Shown: positions 37,026-46,487, numbered from the stretch's first letter. The stretch is 64,000 nt of DNA from Arthrobacter sp. MYb23 (GCF_002979775.1 NZ_PCPR01000026.1:1-64000), one strand, 5' to 3'. Program-made: numbers and translations. Notes: generated by a model not told the origin, from the letters alone.

Positions 37026-38153
37026 CTACAGCGCCGGGAGCACCGCGCGCGCTTCCTCCGGCTCCATCCCGCTCGCCTCCAACAGATCCACCATGAGCGG
37101 CCGGAACAACATCACCACGGTTTCGCCCTCGAGCCGTTGCACGTCCAGCATCTTGGGGTGCAGGCGCGCAGCGATGTCGGAGAGCTCATTCCGGGCCCGG
37201 CGCAGATGCACGCGTCGTGTCCCTTCGCTCTGCTCCGACAATCCGACGGTCATCTCATCGATTGCTGCGGCGGTCTCTTGCAGGACCTCGGAGATGCTGT
37301 CGATCGCTTCATCGGACAACGCAGCATGGTTGATGGCGCTGGTGAGCCGCCGGGCAAACACCCGGCTGTTGCGGAGCGCAAGATCTATGTACTCCAGGGA
37401 ATGCTCCAAGCCCGCCAACTCGTCGCGGTGCCTGCGATGTGCCGGTGCCAGGGTGGCAACTTCACCGGAAGCCCGCAGAGTCTGACGCATCCGGTCCACC
37501 AACGGCTGGCAGTTACGGCCACGGATCAGGGCATGCCAGGCCGTGGTGGAGTCGCTGTCAATCAAGGCCTTGGCGCACTCACGCAGCACTTCCGCGAGCT
37601 CGTAAAGGATCTTCTGCACGTCCTTCCTGGGCTCCCGCCGCGGATCCTTGGGCACCAGGATGGTCACCAGCAGCGCGAACACCCCACCAATCACGGCATC
37701 GAGGCTTCGCGTAAAAGGCCCGCCGGCCGGCGCAGGCAGCAGCACCACCAGCAGGGACTGCAACCCCAATTGTGTGGTGAAGATGGTCCCGCTATCCAGA
37801 AATCTGGCCAGCAGGATGGAGAAAAGAAGCACAATGGCGGCCTGCCAGATCCCGGCGCCCAGCCAATGAAGCAGCAGGTCACCAACAACGATTCCCAGGG
37901 TGCAGCCCAGCCCCACCTCTATCACGCGACGCAAGCGCGGATCGCGGGAGAAGCCCAGGGCAATCAAGGAAGAAGTAGCTGCGAACAGCGGCCCCTGATG
38001 GCCCAGCACGTATTCAGCGAAAGCGTAGGCGCCAACGGCGCACACGGTCATCTGAATGGCCGGCGTCAACGAATTCCGGCTGCGGACCAGGCCCGTCCGG
38101 ACTCTGGCGCGCAGGAACCGCTTGCTTGCAGAAAATCCCTTTACGGCAGCCAT
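37026..38153 (-). CDS. FUSC-family membrane protein (aromatic acid exporter-like)
   Basis: 375 residues. Six or so membrane spans in the first 190 residues (TPAIQMTVCAVGAYAFAEYV, then repeated hydrophobic segments with FSRDPRLRRVIEVGLGCTLGI) are followed by a long soluble helical domain, the FUSC layout. The ATG at 38153 has ggaagg upstream and is preferred to an upstream in-frame start at 38252 that would run through the Pho box. Substrate unknown. It is divergent from pstS. Confidence 0.82.
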   Translation of the reverse strand: MAAVKGFSASKRFLRARVRTGLVRSRNSLTPAIQMTVCAVGAYAFAEYVLGHQGPLFAATSSLIALGFSRDPRLRRVIEVGLGCTLGIVVGDLLLHWLGAGIWQAAIVLLFSILLARFLDSGTIFTTQLGLQSLLVVLLPAPAGGPFTRSLDAVIGGVFALLVTILVPKDPRREPRKDVQKILYELAEVLRECAKALIDSDSTTAWHALIRGRNCQPLVDRMRQTLRASGEVATLAPAHRRHRDELAGLEHSLEYIDLALRNSRVFARRLTSAINHAALSDEAIDSISEVLQETAAAIDEMTVGLSEQSEGTRRVHLRRARNELSDIAARLHPKMLDVQRLEGETVVMLFRPLMVDLLEASGMEPEEARAVLPAL

Positions 38154-38246
38154 GCCTTCCAGTCTATTTGCCCAAGCCCCGTCAACTACCGCAAGCCAGG
38201 AGCCCCTCAAGGTGGCGCGCGCCACATAACCCAATGGTCCGCCGTC

Positions 38247-38268
38247 GTTCATCTTCCGTTCACCTTGT
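38247..38268 (+). promoter_or_regulatory. Pho-box-like direct repeat upstream of pstS
   Basis: Two adjacent 11-mers, gttcatcttcc and gttcaccttgt, match the actinobacterial PhoP-binding direct repeat (GTTCAcc with 11-bp period). A weaker third unit (cgttacctgcg) follows after an 11-bp gap. They lie 123 bp before the pstS start. Confidence 0.6.
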
Positions 38269-38390
38269 ACCGCAGATCCCGTTACCTGCGCTCCTTACCT
38301 TCAGTAAAGGAACACATTGGTCCACAGCTCGCGCACGCCGAAATCTCCGTTCGGCCCGCATCGAAGAATCCCTGGAAGGGGCACATCCAA

Positions 38391-39512
38391 GTGAAGGCAA
38401 CTCACTTCGGCCGCAACGCGGCAATCGCGGTCATCGCAGCCGGCGCTCTCGCGCTCACTGCTTGCGGTTCAGACAACGCAACGGGCACCACTGGCGGCAC
38501 CCAGTCGGCAGCCTCCGGCCCCAAGGTCACCGGCACCCTGACCGGCATCGGCGCTTCCTCCACCGGCGCAGCCATGGACGCTTGGAAGGCCGGCTTCTCC
38601 GCCGCTAACTCCGGTGCAACTGTTCAGTACTCCCCGGACGGTTCCGGCGCAGGCCGCAAGGCCATCATCGACGGCTCGGCACAGTTCGCCGGCTCCGACG
38701 CCTACTTGAAGGACGAAGAGCTTGAGAGCTCCAAGGCCAAGTGCGGTCCCGACGGCGCCATCAACATCCCGGTGTACATCTCCCCGATCGCTGTAGCCTT
38801 CAACGTTCCCGGCGTCACGGACCTGAAGCTCGACGCCGTGACCGTCGCCAAGATCTTCCGCGGCGAAATCGCCAACTGGAACGATCCCGCAATCGCCGCC
38901 CTCAACGAAGGCGTCAGCCTCCCGGACCTCAAGGTCACCCCCGTGAACCGCTCCGATGACTCCGGCACCACCACCAACTTCACCGACTACCTGGCATCCG
39001 CTGCACCCGAGGTCTGGACGGACAAGTCCGCAGGCATCTGGCCCGCAACCCTGGCTGGCGAGAACGCCAAGGGCACCTCCGGTGTGGTCAAGACCGTCAC
39101 CGACACCCCGGGCGCCGTGACCTACGCTGATGACTCCGCCGTTTCCGGCAAGCTGGGCACCGCCTCCATCAAGGTGGGCGACGAGTTCGTCAAGATCTCC
39201 GCCGAAGCCGCTGCCAAGGCCGTTGAAGCCGGCAAGCCCGTTGATGGCCGCGCCGCCAACGATGTTGCCATCAAGCTGGACCGCAAGACCACCGCATCGG
39301 GCGCCTACCCCGTAGTACTCGTCTCGTACCACGTTGTGTGCACCACCTACGAGACCAAGGAAGTTGCTGACCTGGTCAAGGGCTTCGAAACGTACGTCGT
39401 TTCCGACGAAGGACAGAAGACCGCAGCTGACGCCGCGAAGTCCGCACCGCTCTCCAAGACGCTGCAGGACAAGGCCAAGGCCGCTATCGAAACCATCAAG
39501 GCCAAGTCCTAA
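38391..39512 (+). CDS. pstS: Phosphate ABC transporter substrate-binding lipoprotein PstS
   Basis: 373 residues starting GTG after ggaaggg. The signal peptide AAIAVIAAGALALTAC carries lipobox LTAC. The phosphate-binding features are TLTGIGASSTGAAMDAW near the mature N-terminus, SPDGSGAGRKAI, QFAGSDAYLK and VNRSDDSGTTTNFTDYL. The same frame is open far upstream across the FUSC gene, but that part is antisense. It captures periplasm-side phosphate for PstCAB and is probably induced by phosphate limitation through the Pho box. Confidence 0.96.
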   Translation: MKATHFGRNAAIAVIAAGALALTACGSDNATGTTGGTQSAASGPKVTGTLTGIGASSTGAAMDAWKAGFSAANSGATVQYSPDGSGAGRKAIIDGSAQFAGSDAYLKDEELESSKAKCGPDGAINIPVYISPIAVAFNVPGVTDLKLDAVTVAKIFRGEIANWNDPAIAALNEGVSLPDLKVTPVNRSDDSGTTTNFTDYLASAAPEVWTDKSAGIWPATLAGENAKGTSGVVKTVTDTPGAVTYADDSAVSGKLGTASIKVGDEFVKISAEAAAKAVEAGKPVDGRAANDVAIKLDRKTTASGAYPVVLVSYHVVCTTYETKEVADLVKGFETYVVSDEGQKTAADAAKSAPLSKTLQDKAKAAIETIKAKS

Positions 39513-39550
39513 GGTTTCCCGGCGGGTTTTCTGAACCCGGCTGAACACTG

Positions 39551-39607
39551 AAGTTCCCTGTCCCGCGCCGAGTGGCCGCAGAGCCGCTGGAGCGGGGCAG
39601 GGAACTT
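39551..39607 (+). terminator. Hairpin between pstS and pstC (attenuator or processing site)
   Basis: Arms aagttccctgtcccgc and gcggggcagggaactt pair at 15 of 16 positions around a 25-nt loop, with no T-run. A smaller hairpin (cgggtt / aacccg) sits at 39523-39539. Such structures after a binding-protein gene usually stabilise its mRNA or limit read-through into the permease genes. Confidence 0.6.
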
Positions 39608-39648
39608 AGCCATGTAAGACCAGTTCACTGAGACTGAAGGATCGTGAA

Positions 39649-40581
39649 GTGACCACCAACTCCCTGACAACCTCCCAAGGCGCAGGACGCGCCGGGGACA
39701 AGGTTTTCTCCGGGGCCGCCATGGCCGCAGGGTGCCTGATTCTCGCGGTCCTCTTCGGAGTCGCGCTGTTCCTTGTGGTGCAGGCAATTCCTGCCCTGAC
39801 GGCCCCTGCTGAGGACATCCAGGGCGGCAACGGCTTCTTCGCCTACATCGCCCCGATCGTGGTGGGAACCCTGATTGCCGCCGTGATCGCCCTTGTCATC
39901 GCCACCCCCGTGGCAATCGGCGTGGCACTGTTCATCTCGCACTACGCTCCCCGCCGGCTCGCTGCCGGCCTGGGCTACGTGGTGGACCTGCTCGCAGCCA
40001 TCCCCTCCGTTGTTTACGGCGCCTGGGGTGCGGCTTTCCTGGCCAAAGAAATCTCACCCGCCTACGACTGGTTGGCCACCTACCTCGGCTGGATCCCCAT
40101 CTTCGAAGGACCGGCATCGGCCACCGGCAAAACCATCCTGACTGCGGGCATCGTCCTGTCCGTCATGGTCCTGCCCATCATCACCTCCCTGTCCCGCGAA
40201 ATCTTCCTGCAGACCCCCAAGCTGCACGAGGAAGCAGCGCTCGCACTGGGAGCCACCCGCTGGGAAATGATCAAAATGGCGGTTCTGCCCTTCGGCCGCC
40301 CCGGCATCATCAGCGCCATCATGCTGGGCCTCGGCCGGGCACTCGGCGAGACCATGGCCGTTGCCCTGGTGCTCTCCTCCGGTGTCCTCACTGCGAGCCT
40401 CATCCAGTCCGGCAACCAGACCATCGCCGCGGAAATTGCCCTGAACTTCCCCGAAGCCAGCGGTATCAAGGTCAACACGTTGATCGCCGCCGGCCTGGTG
40501 CTGTTCGTCATCACCTTGGGCGTGAACATGATCGCCCGCTGGATCATCACCCGGCACAAAGAATTCTCGGGAGCCAACTAA
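39649..40581 (+). CDS. pstC: Phosphate ABC transporter permease PstC
   Basis: 310 residues, GTG start with gaagg 8 nt upstream. Six membrane spans. The ABC-permease EAA loop is HEEAALALGATRWEMIKMAVLPFGRPGI (about 191-218). The pstA ATG follows its TAA with no gap. Confidence 0.96.
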   Translation: MTTNSLTTSQGAGRAGDKVFSGAAMAAGCLILAVLFGVALFLVVQAIPALTAPAEDIQGGNGFFAYIAPIVVGTLIAAVIALVIATPVAIGVALFISHYAPRRLAAGLGYVVDLLAAIPSVVYGAWGAAFLAKEISPAYDWLATYLGWIPIFEGPASATGKTILTAGIVLSVMVLPIITSLSREIFLQTPKLHEEAALALGATRWEMIKMAVLPFGRPGIISAIMLGLGRALGETMAVALVLSSGVLTASLIQSGNQTIAAEIALNFPEASGIKVNTLIAAGLVLFVITLGVNMIARWIITRHKEFSGAN

Positions 40582-41685
40582 ATGTCCGCCACAGTAGTCC
40601 GCAAGCGCTCAGCGCTCACCAAGGGCCAGCTGCCTAAGTTCGCGCCCTACATTGTCCTGGCCGTCGCGCTCATTGTGGGCGCGGCCATCATGGCGCTCAT
40701 CGGTTTCAACGCCTTCGGCTGGGGCATCGTGTCCGCCATCCTGTTTGCTGTGGGCCTGGTTTCCTGGAGCGGTGCTGTTGAAGGCTCGCGGAAGGCCAAG
40801 GACAAGCTCGCCACATGCCTGGTGGTGGGCTCGTTCCTGATTGCACTCCTGCCGCTGATCTCAGTGATCTTCACCGTTCTGGTCAACGGCATCCCCGGCC
40901 TCATCACTCCCGGCTTCCTGGGCACCTCCATGAACGGTGTCACCGGCGCGTTCGACAACAAGGCAGTGGAGGAAGGCGCCCCGGTCCTCGGCGGCATCTA
41001 CCACGCACTGCTGGGCACCCTCCAGATCACGCTCCTCGCCACGGTCATCTCCGTACCCGTGGGCCTCCTCACCTCCATCTACCTGGTGGAATACGGCAAC
41101 GACCGTCCGCTGGCCCGCGCCATCACGTTCTTCGTGGATGTCATGACCGGCATCCCGTCGATCGTGGCCGGCCTCTTCGCGGCAGCGTTCTTCTTCGCCA
41201 TTGTGGGCCCCGGCACCAAGACCGGTGCGGTAGCCGCCGTCGCGCTTTCAGTCCTGATGATCCCTGTTGTGGTCCGCTCCAGCGAGGAAATGCTCAAGAT
41301 TGTCCCCAATGAGCTCCGCGAGGCTTCCTACGCCCTGGGCGTCCGTAAGTGGCGCACCATCACCAAGGTGGTTATCCCGACGGCGATCTCGGGCATCGCG
41401 TCCGGCGTCACCTTGGCGATCGCCCGGGTTATCGGCGAAACCGCGCCAATCCTGGTGACCGCAGGCTTCGCCACCACTATCAACAACAACGTCTTCGGCG
41501 GTTGGATGGCCTCGCTGCCCACGTTCATTTACACGCAGATCCTCAACCCGACGTCGCCGTCCAACCCTGAGCCCTCGGATCAGCGTGCTTGGGGCGCGGC
41601 GTTGGTGCTGATCATCCTGGTGATGCTCCTGAACCTCGGAGCCCGCCTCATAGCCCGTCTGTTCGCACCCAAAACGGGACGCTAG
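40582..41685 (+). CDS. pstA: Phosphate ABC transporter permease PstA
   Basis: 367 residues, longer than typical PstA because of an N-terminal region with two to three extra hydrophobic segments (about 15-100). The core permease has the EAA loop LREASYALGVRKWRTITKVVIPTAISGI (about 242-269). It begins immediately after pstC. Confidence 0.95.
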   Translation: MSATVVRKRSALTKGQLPKFAPYIVLAVALIVGAAIMALIGFNAFGWGIVSAILFAVGLVSWSGAVEGSRKAKDKLATCLVVGSFLIALLPLISVIFTVLVNGIPGLITPGFLGTSMNGVTGAFDNKAVEEGAPVLGGIYHALLGTLQITLLATVISVPVGLLTSIYLVEYGNDRPLARAITFFVDVMTGIPSIVAGLFAAAFFFAIVGPGTKTGAVAAVALSVLMIPVVVRSSEEMLKIVPNELREASYALGVRKWRTITKVVIPTAISGIASGVTLAIARVIGETAPILVTAGFATTINNNVFGGWMASLPTFIYTQILNPTSPSNPEPSDQRAWGAALVLIILVMLLNLGARLIARLFAPKTGR

Positions 41686-41756
41686 CCGGGCCGGCCGCGC
41701 GGTGATCCGCAGCGGCACCTTCAAACTTCCACACCCCCAAGGAACAAAGGAACACC

Positions 41757-42536
41757 ATGTCCAAGCGCATCGACGTCAAAGACCTGAATGTCTACTACGG
41801 CAACTTCCTGGCCGTCGAGGACGTCAACATCAACATCCAGGCCAAGTCCGTGACGGCCTTCATCGGCCCGTCCGGCTGCGGCAAGTCCACCTTCCTCCGC
41901 ACGCTGAACCGCATGCACGAGGTCCTTCCCGGCGCGCGCGTCGAGGGCGAAGTCCTCCTTGACGGCGACAACCTCTACGGCCCCGGCGTGGACCCCGTGA
42001 CCGTCCGCACCCAGGTGGGTATGGTCTTCCAGCGCCCCAACCCGTTCCCCACCATGTCCATCCGCGACAACGTGCTGGCCGGCGTGAAGCTGAACAACAA
42101 GAAGATCTCCAAAGGCGCAGCCGATGCCCTGGTGGAGAAGTCCCTGGTGGGCGCCAACCTCTGGAACGAAGTCAAGGACCGCCTGGACAAGCCCGGCTCC
42201 GGCCTTTCCGGTGGCCAGCAGCAGCGCCTCTGCATTGCCCGCGCCATTGCCGTTGAGCCCCAGGTGATCCTCATGGACGAGCCTTGCTCCGCCCTGGACC
42301 CCATCTCCACGCTGGCCGTTGAGGACCTCATCAACGAGCTCAAGGACCAGTACACCGTGGTGATCGTGACCCACAACATGCAGCAGGCCGCGCGTGTGTC
42401 CGACAAGACCGCGTTCTTCAACATCGCAGGCACGGGCAAGCCCGGCAAGCTGATCGAGTTCGCTGACACCACCAGCATCTTCAACAACCCTGGCCAGAAA
42501 GCCACGGAAGACTACGTCTCCGGCCGCTTCGGATAA
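41757..42536 (+). CDS. pstB: Phosphate ABC transporter ATPase PstB
   Basis: 259 residues with Walker A GPSGCGKST (about 37-45), signature LSGGQQQRL (about 146-154), Walker B VILMDEPCSALDP and the H-loop VTHNM. aaggaac precedes the ATG. It powers PstSCA. No phoU gene follows; a strong terminator ends the operon at 42581. Confidence 0.97.
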   Translation: MSKRIDVKDLNVYYGNFLAVEDVNINIQAKSVTAFIGPSGCGKSTFLRTLNRMHEVLPGARVEGEVLLDGDNLYGPGVDPVTVRTQVGMVFQRPNPFPTMSIRDNVLAGVKLNNKKISKGAADALVEKSLVGANLWNEVKDRLDKPGSGLSGGQQQRLCIARAIAVEPQVILMDEPCSALDPISTLAVEDLINELKDQYTVVIVTHNMQQAARVSDKTAFFNIAGTGKPGKLIEFADTTSIFNNPGQKATEDYVSGRFG

Positions 42537-42580
42537 AGGGTTCTGCAGGTTCCGGCTTCTATGGGGGGAGTCGGCACAGA

Positions 42581-42625
42581 ACGACGGCGGCCGTCGCCTT
42601 GGGGGTACGGCCGCCGTCGTTTTTT
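42581..42625 (+). terminator. Rho-independent terminator of pstSCAB
   Basis: Arms acgacggcggccgt / acggccgccgtcgt around a 12-nt loop, followed by a run of six T. Confidence 0.92.
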
Positions 42626-42709
42626 CTTGCCCAAGTAGGTAGCAGATCAGGCCGTTCTGAGCGCTGGGAACGACCTGAACTGCTACTCAGTTGGGTGCGT
42701 GCGGGAGGG

Positions 42710-43726
42710 TTAGAGGTCCGCGAGGGGCGAGAACGCCAGCTCCAGGACGAAGGCCACCGCGGCCGTGATCAACGGGGTGGCCACCCAGAACAACAGGATT
42801 CTCCGGACCAAGCGCCTGTTGACGGTGTGGAACCGCTGGTTCACGCCCGCACCCAGCACCGACGCGGTCAGCGTATGGGTAGTGGAAAGCGGGAGGTGAA
42901 AACCGATGGCACCGATGAACAGCATCACGGACGTCAAAGTTTGGGCCACGAAGCCGCGCAGCGGATCCACCCTGATGAGTTTGTGCCCCAGGGTGTGGGA
43001 GATCCGCCAGCCGCCGAACATGGTGCCGGCGGTGAGCATGATAGCAGTGAGCAGCAGGATCCAGAGCGGCACGTCGCTGCCGCCGGACAATCCGGCCGCA
43101 ATCATGGCCAACACCATGACAGCGGCCGTGCGCTGACCATCCTGGAGTCCGTGGCCGAACGCCACAGCGGCAGTGGAGACGGCCTGTGCGCGGCGGAACC
43201 GTCGGTTCACCACGTTGGGTTGCGTGTAACGCGCAGCCCACGTGACAGGCCAGACCAAAAGGTACGCAGCCGCGAAGGCAATCAGCGGGGACAGCACCAG
43301 CGGCAGGACCACCTGGGTCAGCACCACGCCATCCACCCCACCCACAGCATTACCGCCCACCAGCACGCTCGCGCCCCCGGCACCAATCAGGCCGCCGACC
43401 AAAGAGTTGGTGGAGGACAGCGGGATGCCGCGCCACCACGCGTAAACGCCCCACAAGATGGATGCAGTGAGCGCCGAGGCCAACATGGTGAGGCCGCTGG
43501 TCCCACTGGGCAGAGTGATCCAGGACTGCGTGAAAGCAAGGATGAAGGTGCCGCTGAGCATGGCGCCCACAAAGTTGAAGATGGCGGCGAGCAACACGGC
43601 AATCGACGGCGTGAGGGCGCGGGTCCGGGTGGAAAGTGCGACGGCGTTGGAGACGTCGCGGAAGCCGTTGAGGAACGCGAACCCGGAGGCCAAAGCAACA
43701 ACGAGGACCAGGAAGGCGATGGTCAC
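42710..43726 (-). CDS. pit: Low-affinity inorganic phosphate transporter, PiT family
   Basis: 338 residues with 8-10 membrane spans and the duplicated PiT signatures: FLNGFRDVSNAVA (about 18-30) and FGHGLQDGQRTAAV (about 190-203), plus PLSSTNSLVGGLIGAG and PLSTTHTLTASVLGAG. It starts at GTG 43726, 1 bp after the DUF47 gene, so it is translated from the same transcript. It is convergent with the high-affinity pstSCAB operon. Confidence 0.93.
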   Translation of the reverse strand: MTIAFLVLVVALASGFAFLNGFRDVSNAVALSTRTRALTPSIAVLLAAIFNFVGAMLSGTFILAFTQSWITLPSGTSGLTMLASALTASILWGVYAWWRGIPLSSTNSLVGGLIGAGGASVLVGGNAVGGVDGVVLTQVVLPLVLSPLIAFAAAYLLVWPVTWAARYTQPNVVNRRFRRAQAVSTAAVAFGHGLQDGQRTAAVMVLAMIAAGLSGGSDVPLWILLLTAIMLTAGTMFGGWRISHTLGHKLIRVDPLRGFVAQTLTSVMLFIGAIGFHLPLSTTHTLTASVLGAGVNQRFHTVNRRLVRRILLFWVATPLITAAVAFVLELAFSPLADL

Positions 43727-43727
43727 G

Positions 43728-44345
43728 TCATGATTCCTTGACGATGATGCTGCCTACCTGGGTGGCGACCTTCCGCATGTCCTTGGTAACTTCCACCAGC
43801 TGGTTGGCGATGTCCCGGTGCCGTGCGTACTGCGTGGACTTCATGTCCTTGAGCATCTCGGCCACCCAAATCCGGTGAGAGCGTTCTGCACGCTTGGCGA
43901 GTCTCAGGATTTCGATCCAGTAGTCCTCCAGCTCGTCCAGATCCTCAAGCTTCCGCATCGCATCCACCGTGAGCTCGGCCTGCCGGCTGATGATCTCCAA
44001 CTGGTCCGCGGCACGTTTAGGCAGACGGTCCAGTTTGTAGAGCGCCACGAGGTCTCCGGCGGCGTCGAGCTTCTCCATGGCCTCATTGAGGTGACGGGAG
44101 AGGGTGTACATGTCCTCGCGGGGGAGCGGGTTCACGAAACTGGTCCGCATGTGCGTCAGCAGAGCGAAATGCAGGTCCAGGGATTTGGACTCGTGCTCGT
44201 GGAGTTCTTCGGCGAGGCGCTGGTGCTCACTGGCTGGCGCGCCGAGTATTTCGGAGAGCGTTCCAGTCGCGGCAACAATGACGCCGGCCATCTGCGCGAG
44301 CAGTACGAGCCCGGCAGGTTCCTGGGGAAAAAGGCGCAGCTTCAT
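43728..44345 (-). CDS. DUF47 (PhoU-like) partner of the PiT transporter
   Basis: 205 residues, all-helical DUF47/PhoU-like fold beginning MKLRLFPQEPAGLVLLAQMAG. The ATG at 44345 has ggaag upstream; 10 further open codons precede it but lack a ribosome-binding site. DUF47-pit pairs are common, and the DUF47 protein is thought to regulate or assist the transporter. It is the first gene of the two-gene operon. Confidence 0.9.
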   Translation of the reverse strand: MKLRLFPQEPAGLVLLAQMAGVIVAATGTLSEILGAPASEHQRLAEELHEHESKSLDLHFALLTHMRTSFVNPLPREDMYTLSRHLNEAMEKLDAAGDLVALYKLDRLPKRAADQLEIISRQAELTVDAMRKLEDLDELEDYWIEILRLAKRAERSHRIWVAEMLKDMKSTQYARHRDIANQLVEVTKDMRKVATQVGSIIVKES

Positions 44346-44539
44346 GTCGCTTCCGGGCCGGGGACGGATGGGCACGGGCAGTTTGACTTGACGGCGCCCG
44401 TTTCGGTCCCAACTTTACCGGCACTGCCACGGGGTCTGCGAAGTTCGCGGAGCGTTGCGGGCAGATCTCCCCATCGCTGCGCCCCCGCAACCGTGCGACA
44501 CTAGGTCAAGCACCGATTAATCCACTCAATGGGGGAACC

Positions 44540-45271
44540 ATGCGCTTCAACAATGTCATCAAAATTTCCGGCCTCGCCGCGGCCGGCCTGCTGGCCCTGA
44601 CCGCCTGTGGCGGAGCCACGGCAGGCTCGACGACGGGTGGTTCCGAACCGTCGTCGTCCTCCTCAGTCGCTGCCTCACCGTCAGCCTCGGCGTCTCCGCT
44701 GGCTTCCACCTCGTCCGAGGGTGCCGGGACCTCGTCCGGCTCCTACAAGGTGGCCGCTTGGGCATTGCCCATTTCCGAGGCAGGGGACAAGCTGGGCACC
44801 ATCAAGGGCGACAGCTTCAGCGTGGACGTCTACCAGGTGGCCACCGACGTCGCGTCCAAGGACAGCATGTTCGTGGACAAGGAAACCAAGGAAAACCTGC
44901 TCAAAAAGGGCGACCCCGTGGTCTACCTGAACTACGTGGTGACCAACACCTCGTCCGCGGACATTCCCCTGAGCCACTCGCTGATCACTCCCAGCGCAAA
45001 GTACACGGACTGGAAGTACATGGGCGGAATGCCTTCGGACTCCAGTAGCGACGGTTACAAGAAGCACGGGCTGAGCAGCTCCGGCACTAAGCTGAAGGAA
45101 GAGGCCCCGTTCGTGTTGAAGCCGGGCGAGTCCTTCAACATCGCGGAGAACTTTGCCTACACTGCGGGCAAGGAAGCCGAGATCTCGGCAACAATGACTC
45201 CTGCTGCGGCTGACGGCAAGCTGGACCACGACAAGAAGGAAAAGGCCGAAACCACGGTCACATTGAAGTAG
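44540..45271 (+). CDS. Putative lipoprotein with DUF4352-like domain
   Basis: 243 residues. Signal peptide with lipobox LTAC (Cys23), a Ser/Ala/Thr-rich spacer (about 28-68), then a beta-rich domain (DSFSVDVYQVATDV, PVVYLNYVVTNTSSADIPL, FVLKPGESFNIAENFAY) that resembles extracellular DUF4352/telomeric-repeat-like Ig domains. Surface-anchored; ligand unknown. A terminator follows at 45283-45316. Confidence 0.8.
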   Translation: MRFNNVIKISGLAAAGLLALTACGGATAGSTTGGSEPSSSSSVAASPSASASPLASTSSEGAGTSSGSYKVAAWALPISEAGDKLGTIKGDSFSVDVYQVATDVASKDSMFVDKETKENLLKKGDPVVYLNYVVTNTSSADIPLSHSLITPSAKYTDWKYMGGMPSDSSSDGYKKHGLSSSGTKLKEEAPFVLKPGESFNIAENFAYTAGKEAEISATMTPAAADGKLDHDKKEKAETTVTLK

Positions 45272-45282
45272 TTTCTCCTGCG

Positions 45283-45316
45283 TTTGCCCGGGTCCGCTTC
45301 AGTGCTGGCCCGGGCA
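45283..45316 (+). terminator. Terminator-like hairpin after the lipoprotein gene
   Basis: Arms ttgcccggg / cccgggcaa with a 16-nt loop. The rest of 45272-45505 contains no recognised gene. Confidence 0.5.
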
Positions 45317-45505
45317 AGCTGCGTTTGGGCATAAAAATGGTGCCGAACCGGATACGCCTCTCGGCGGTAGGCCGCTCGAAGCGGCTATATGTTGAAGCCC
45401 GGGGGTTTCGCGGTTCGACACCAGTTTTAGTTTTCACCGTCAGGCGGGCTAAGTCAACATTGACAGGCCGGGCCCGACGTGGGTACGTTTCGCCCCCTTT
45501 GTCCG

Positions 45506-46165
45506 CTAGTCCAGCTCGCCCAGGCGCCATGCGTTGGCCGCGTGTTCAAGGTCCTCCGCGGTCTTCACCAGTTGGTGTGAATTGCGTGTGAGCTTGCTGG
45601 CGTGGCCTTCGTTGCTGTGCTCCGCGCCGTCGGCAAGGGTGGCCTGGCCGAGCGCCACCACACGGCAGAAGGCGGCGGAACGTTCCAGCGCGACGTCGAA
45701 CTCGCCGTCGAAAGCGCCGGACAGAATGGCATCAGCCATGGTCTTCATTTCGTCTGCTCCCGGCGGCTCAGCAGCACCTGCCACAACATTGGCAACCTGC
45801 GCGGTGTCACGGCCGGCCCTGAAGTAGACGGAGATCCGTTCTGGATTCTGGATGGTGGCGGCACGGAGGGCGTAGAGCCTCCAGAGCGCGCCGGGCAGGG
45901 AGCGTGCAGGACTCTCGGCCCACATCTCCGCGATGGCTTCGAGGCCCTGTTCATCAGCCAGCTTCACCAGGCGGCTGGTGACCGTGGGGTCATCGCTGTC
46001 GCGGCCGCGTCTCACCAGCGCCTGGGCCGCGAGGTGGGCTGCCTCCGAGACCCGCGCGGGGTCGGCGCCACCTGCGAACGGTTCGAAATCGATGGGCGCG
46101 AAGGGCTTGGGCTTGTGGTGCCTGTTTGCTCCGCCGTACGCACGTGATCCTGGCTGTTCGCTCAT
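45506..46165 (-). CDS. Conserved-looking hypothetical protein, helical
   Basis: 219 residues starting MSEQPGSRAYGGANRHHKPKPF. After a basic, disordered N-terminus (1-30) the rest is Ala/Glu-rich and helical, e.g. EAAHLAAQALVRRGRD and VKLADEQGLEAIAEMWA. The frame is open for 51 more codons, but their composition is implausible. No membrane segment or known motif. It resembles Micrococcaceae proteins that are sometimes mislabelled as RNA polymerase beta-like; that label is not supported by any motif here. Confidence 0.75.
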   Translation of the reverse strand: MSEQPGSRAYGGANRHHKPKPFAPIDFEPFAGGADPARVSEAAHLAAQALVRRGRDSDDPTVTSRLVKLADEQGLEAIAEMWAESPARSLPGALWRLYALRAATIQNPERISVYFRAGRDTAQVANVVAGAAEPPGADEMKTMADAILSGAFDGEFDVALERSAAFCRVVALGQATLADGAEHSNEGHASKLTRNSHQLVKTAEDLEHAANAWRLGELD

Positions 46166-46406
46166 GAGTTCACCGTACTCCTGTGCTCTGGTGGGGTCGA
46201 GTAACGCTTGCCGGGCGCTGCGGTTCCTGCTGGGGGCGTTGCTTCCTGACCCTGTTTGCCGCCGCCCCGGGCGCGACACGCCGCTGCTGTCGCGCGTCGC
46301 CGTCGTGTTTCTCCTCAAAGAAGGTCACGACGGCGCACGTCACCTTCAGTTCCTCGCTGGCCTTGACCTTGGGGTACAGTATTCATGGCTGTTTCAACAG
46401 CTGGAG

Positions 46407-46479
46407 GGGCCTTTAGCTCAGTTGGTAGAGCATCGGACTTTTAATCCGTGGGTCGTGGGTTCGATCCCCACAGGGCCCA
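46407..46479 (+). tRNA. tRNA-Lys (anticodon UUU)
   Basis: 73-nt cloverleaf: acceptor gggcctt / agggccc (one G-U), D-arm gctc-agttggtaga-gc, anticodon loop cttttaa (UUU), T-arm gtggg-ttcgatc-cccac. The 3' CCA is not encoded. Confidence 0.96.
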
Positions 46480-46487
46480 CCCTCCAA

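Noticed and set aside
37026..38252. Longer FUSC start at 38252
   Set aside because: It would place the coding region across the pstS Pho box and lacks a ribosome-binding site; the ATG at 38153 has ggaagg.
36942..38390. Long open frame continuous with and upstream of pstS
   Set aside because: It runs antisense through the FUSC gene and contains no protein-like domain. The lipoprotein signal peptide fixes the real pstS start at 38391.
45340..45430. tRNA-like sequence (a gcggttcgacacc T-arm look-alike)
   Set aside because: No acceptor or D-arm pairing could be built around it.
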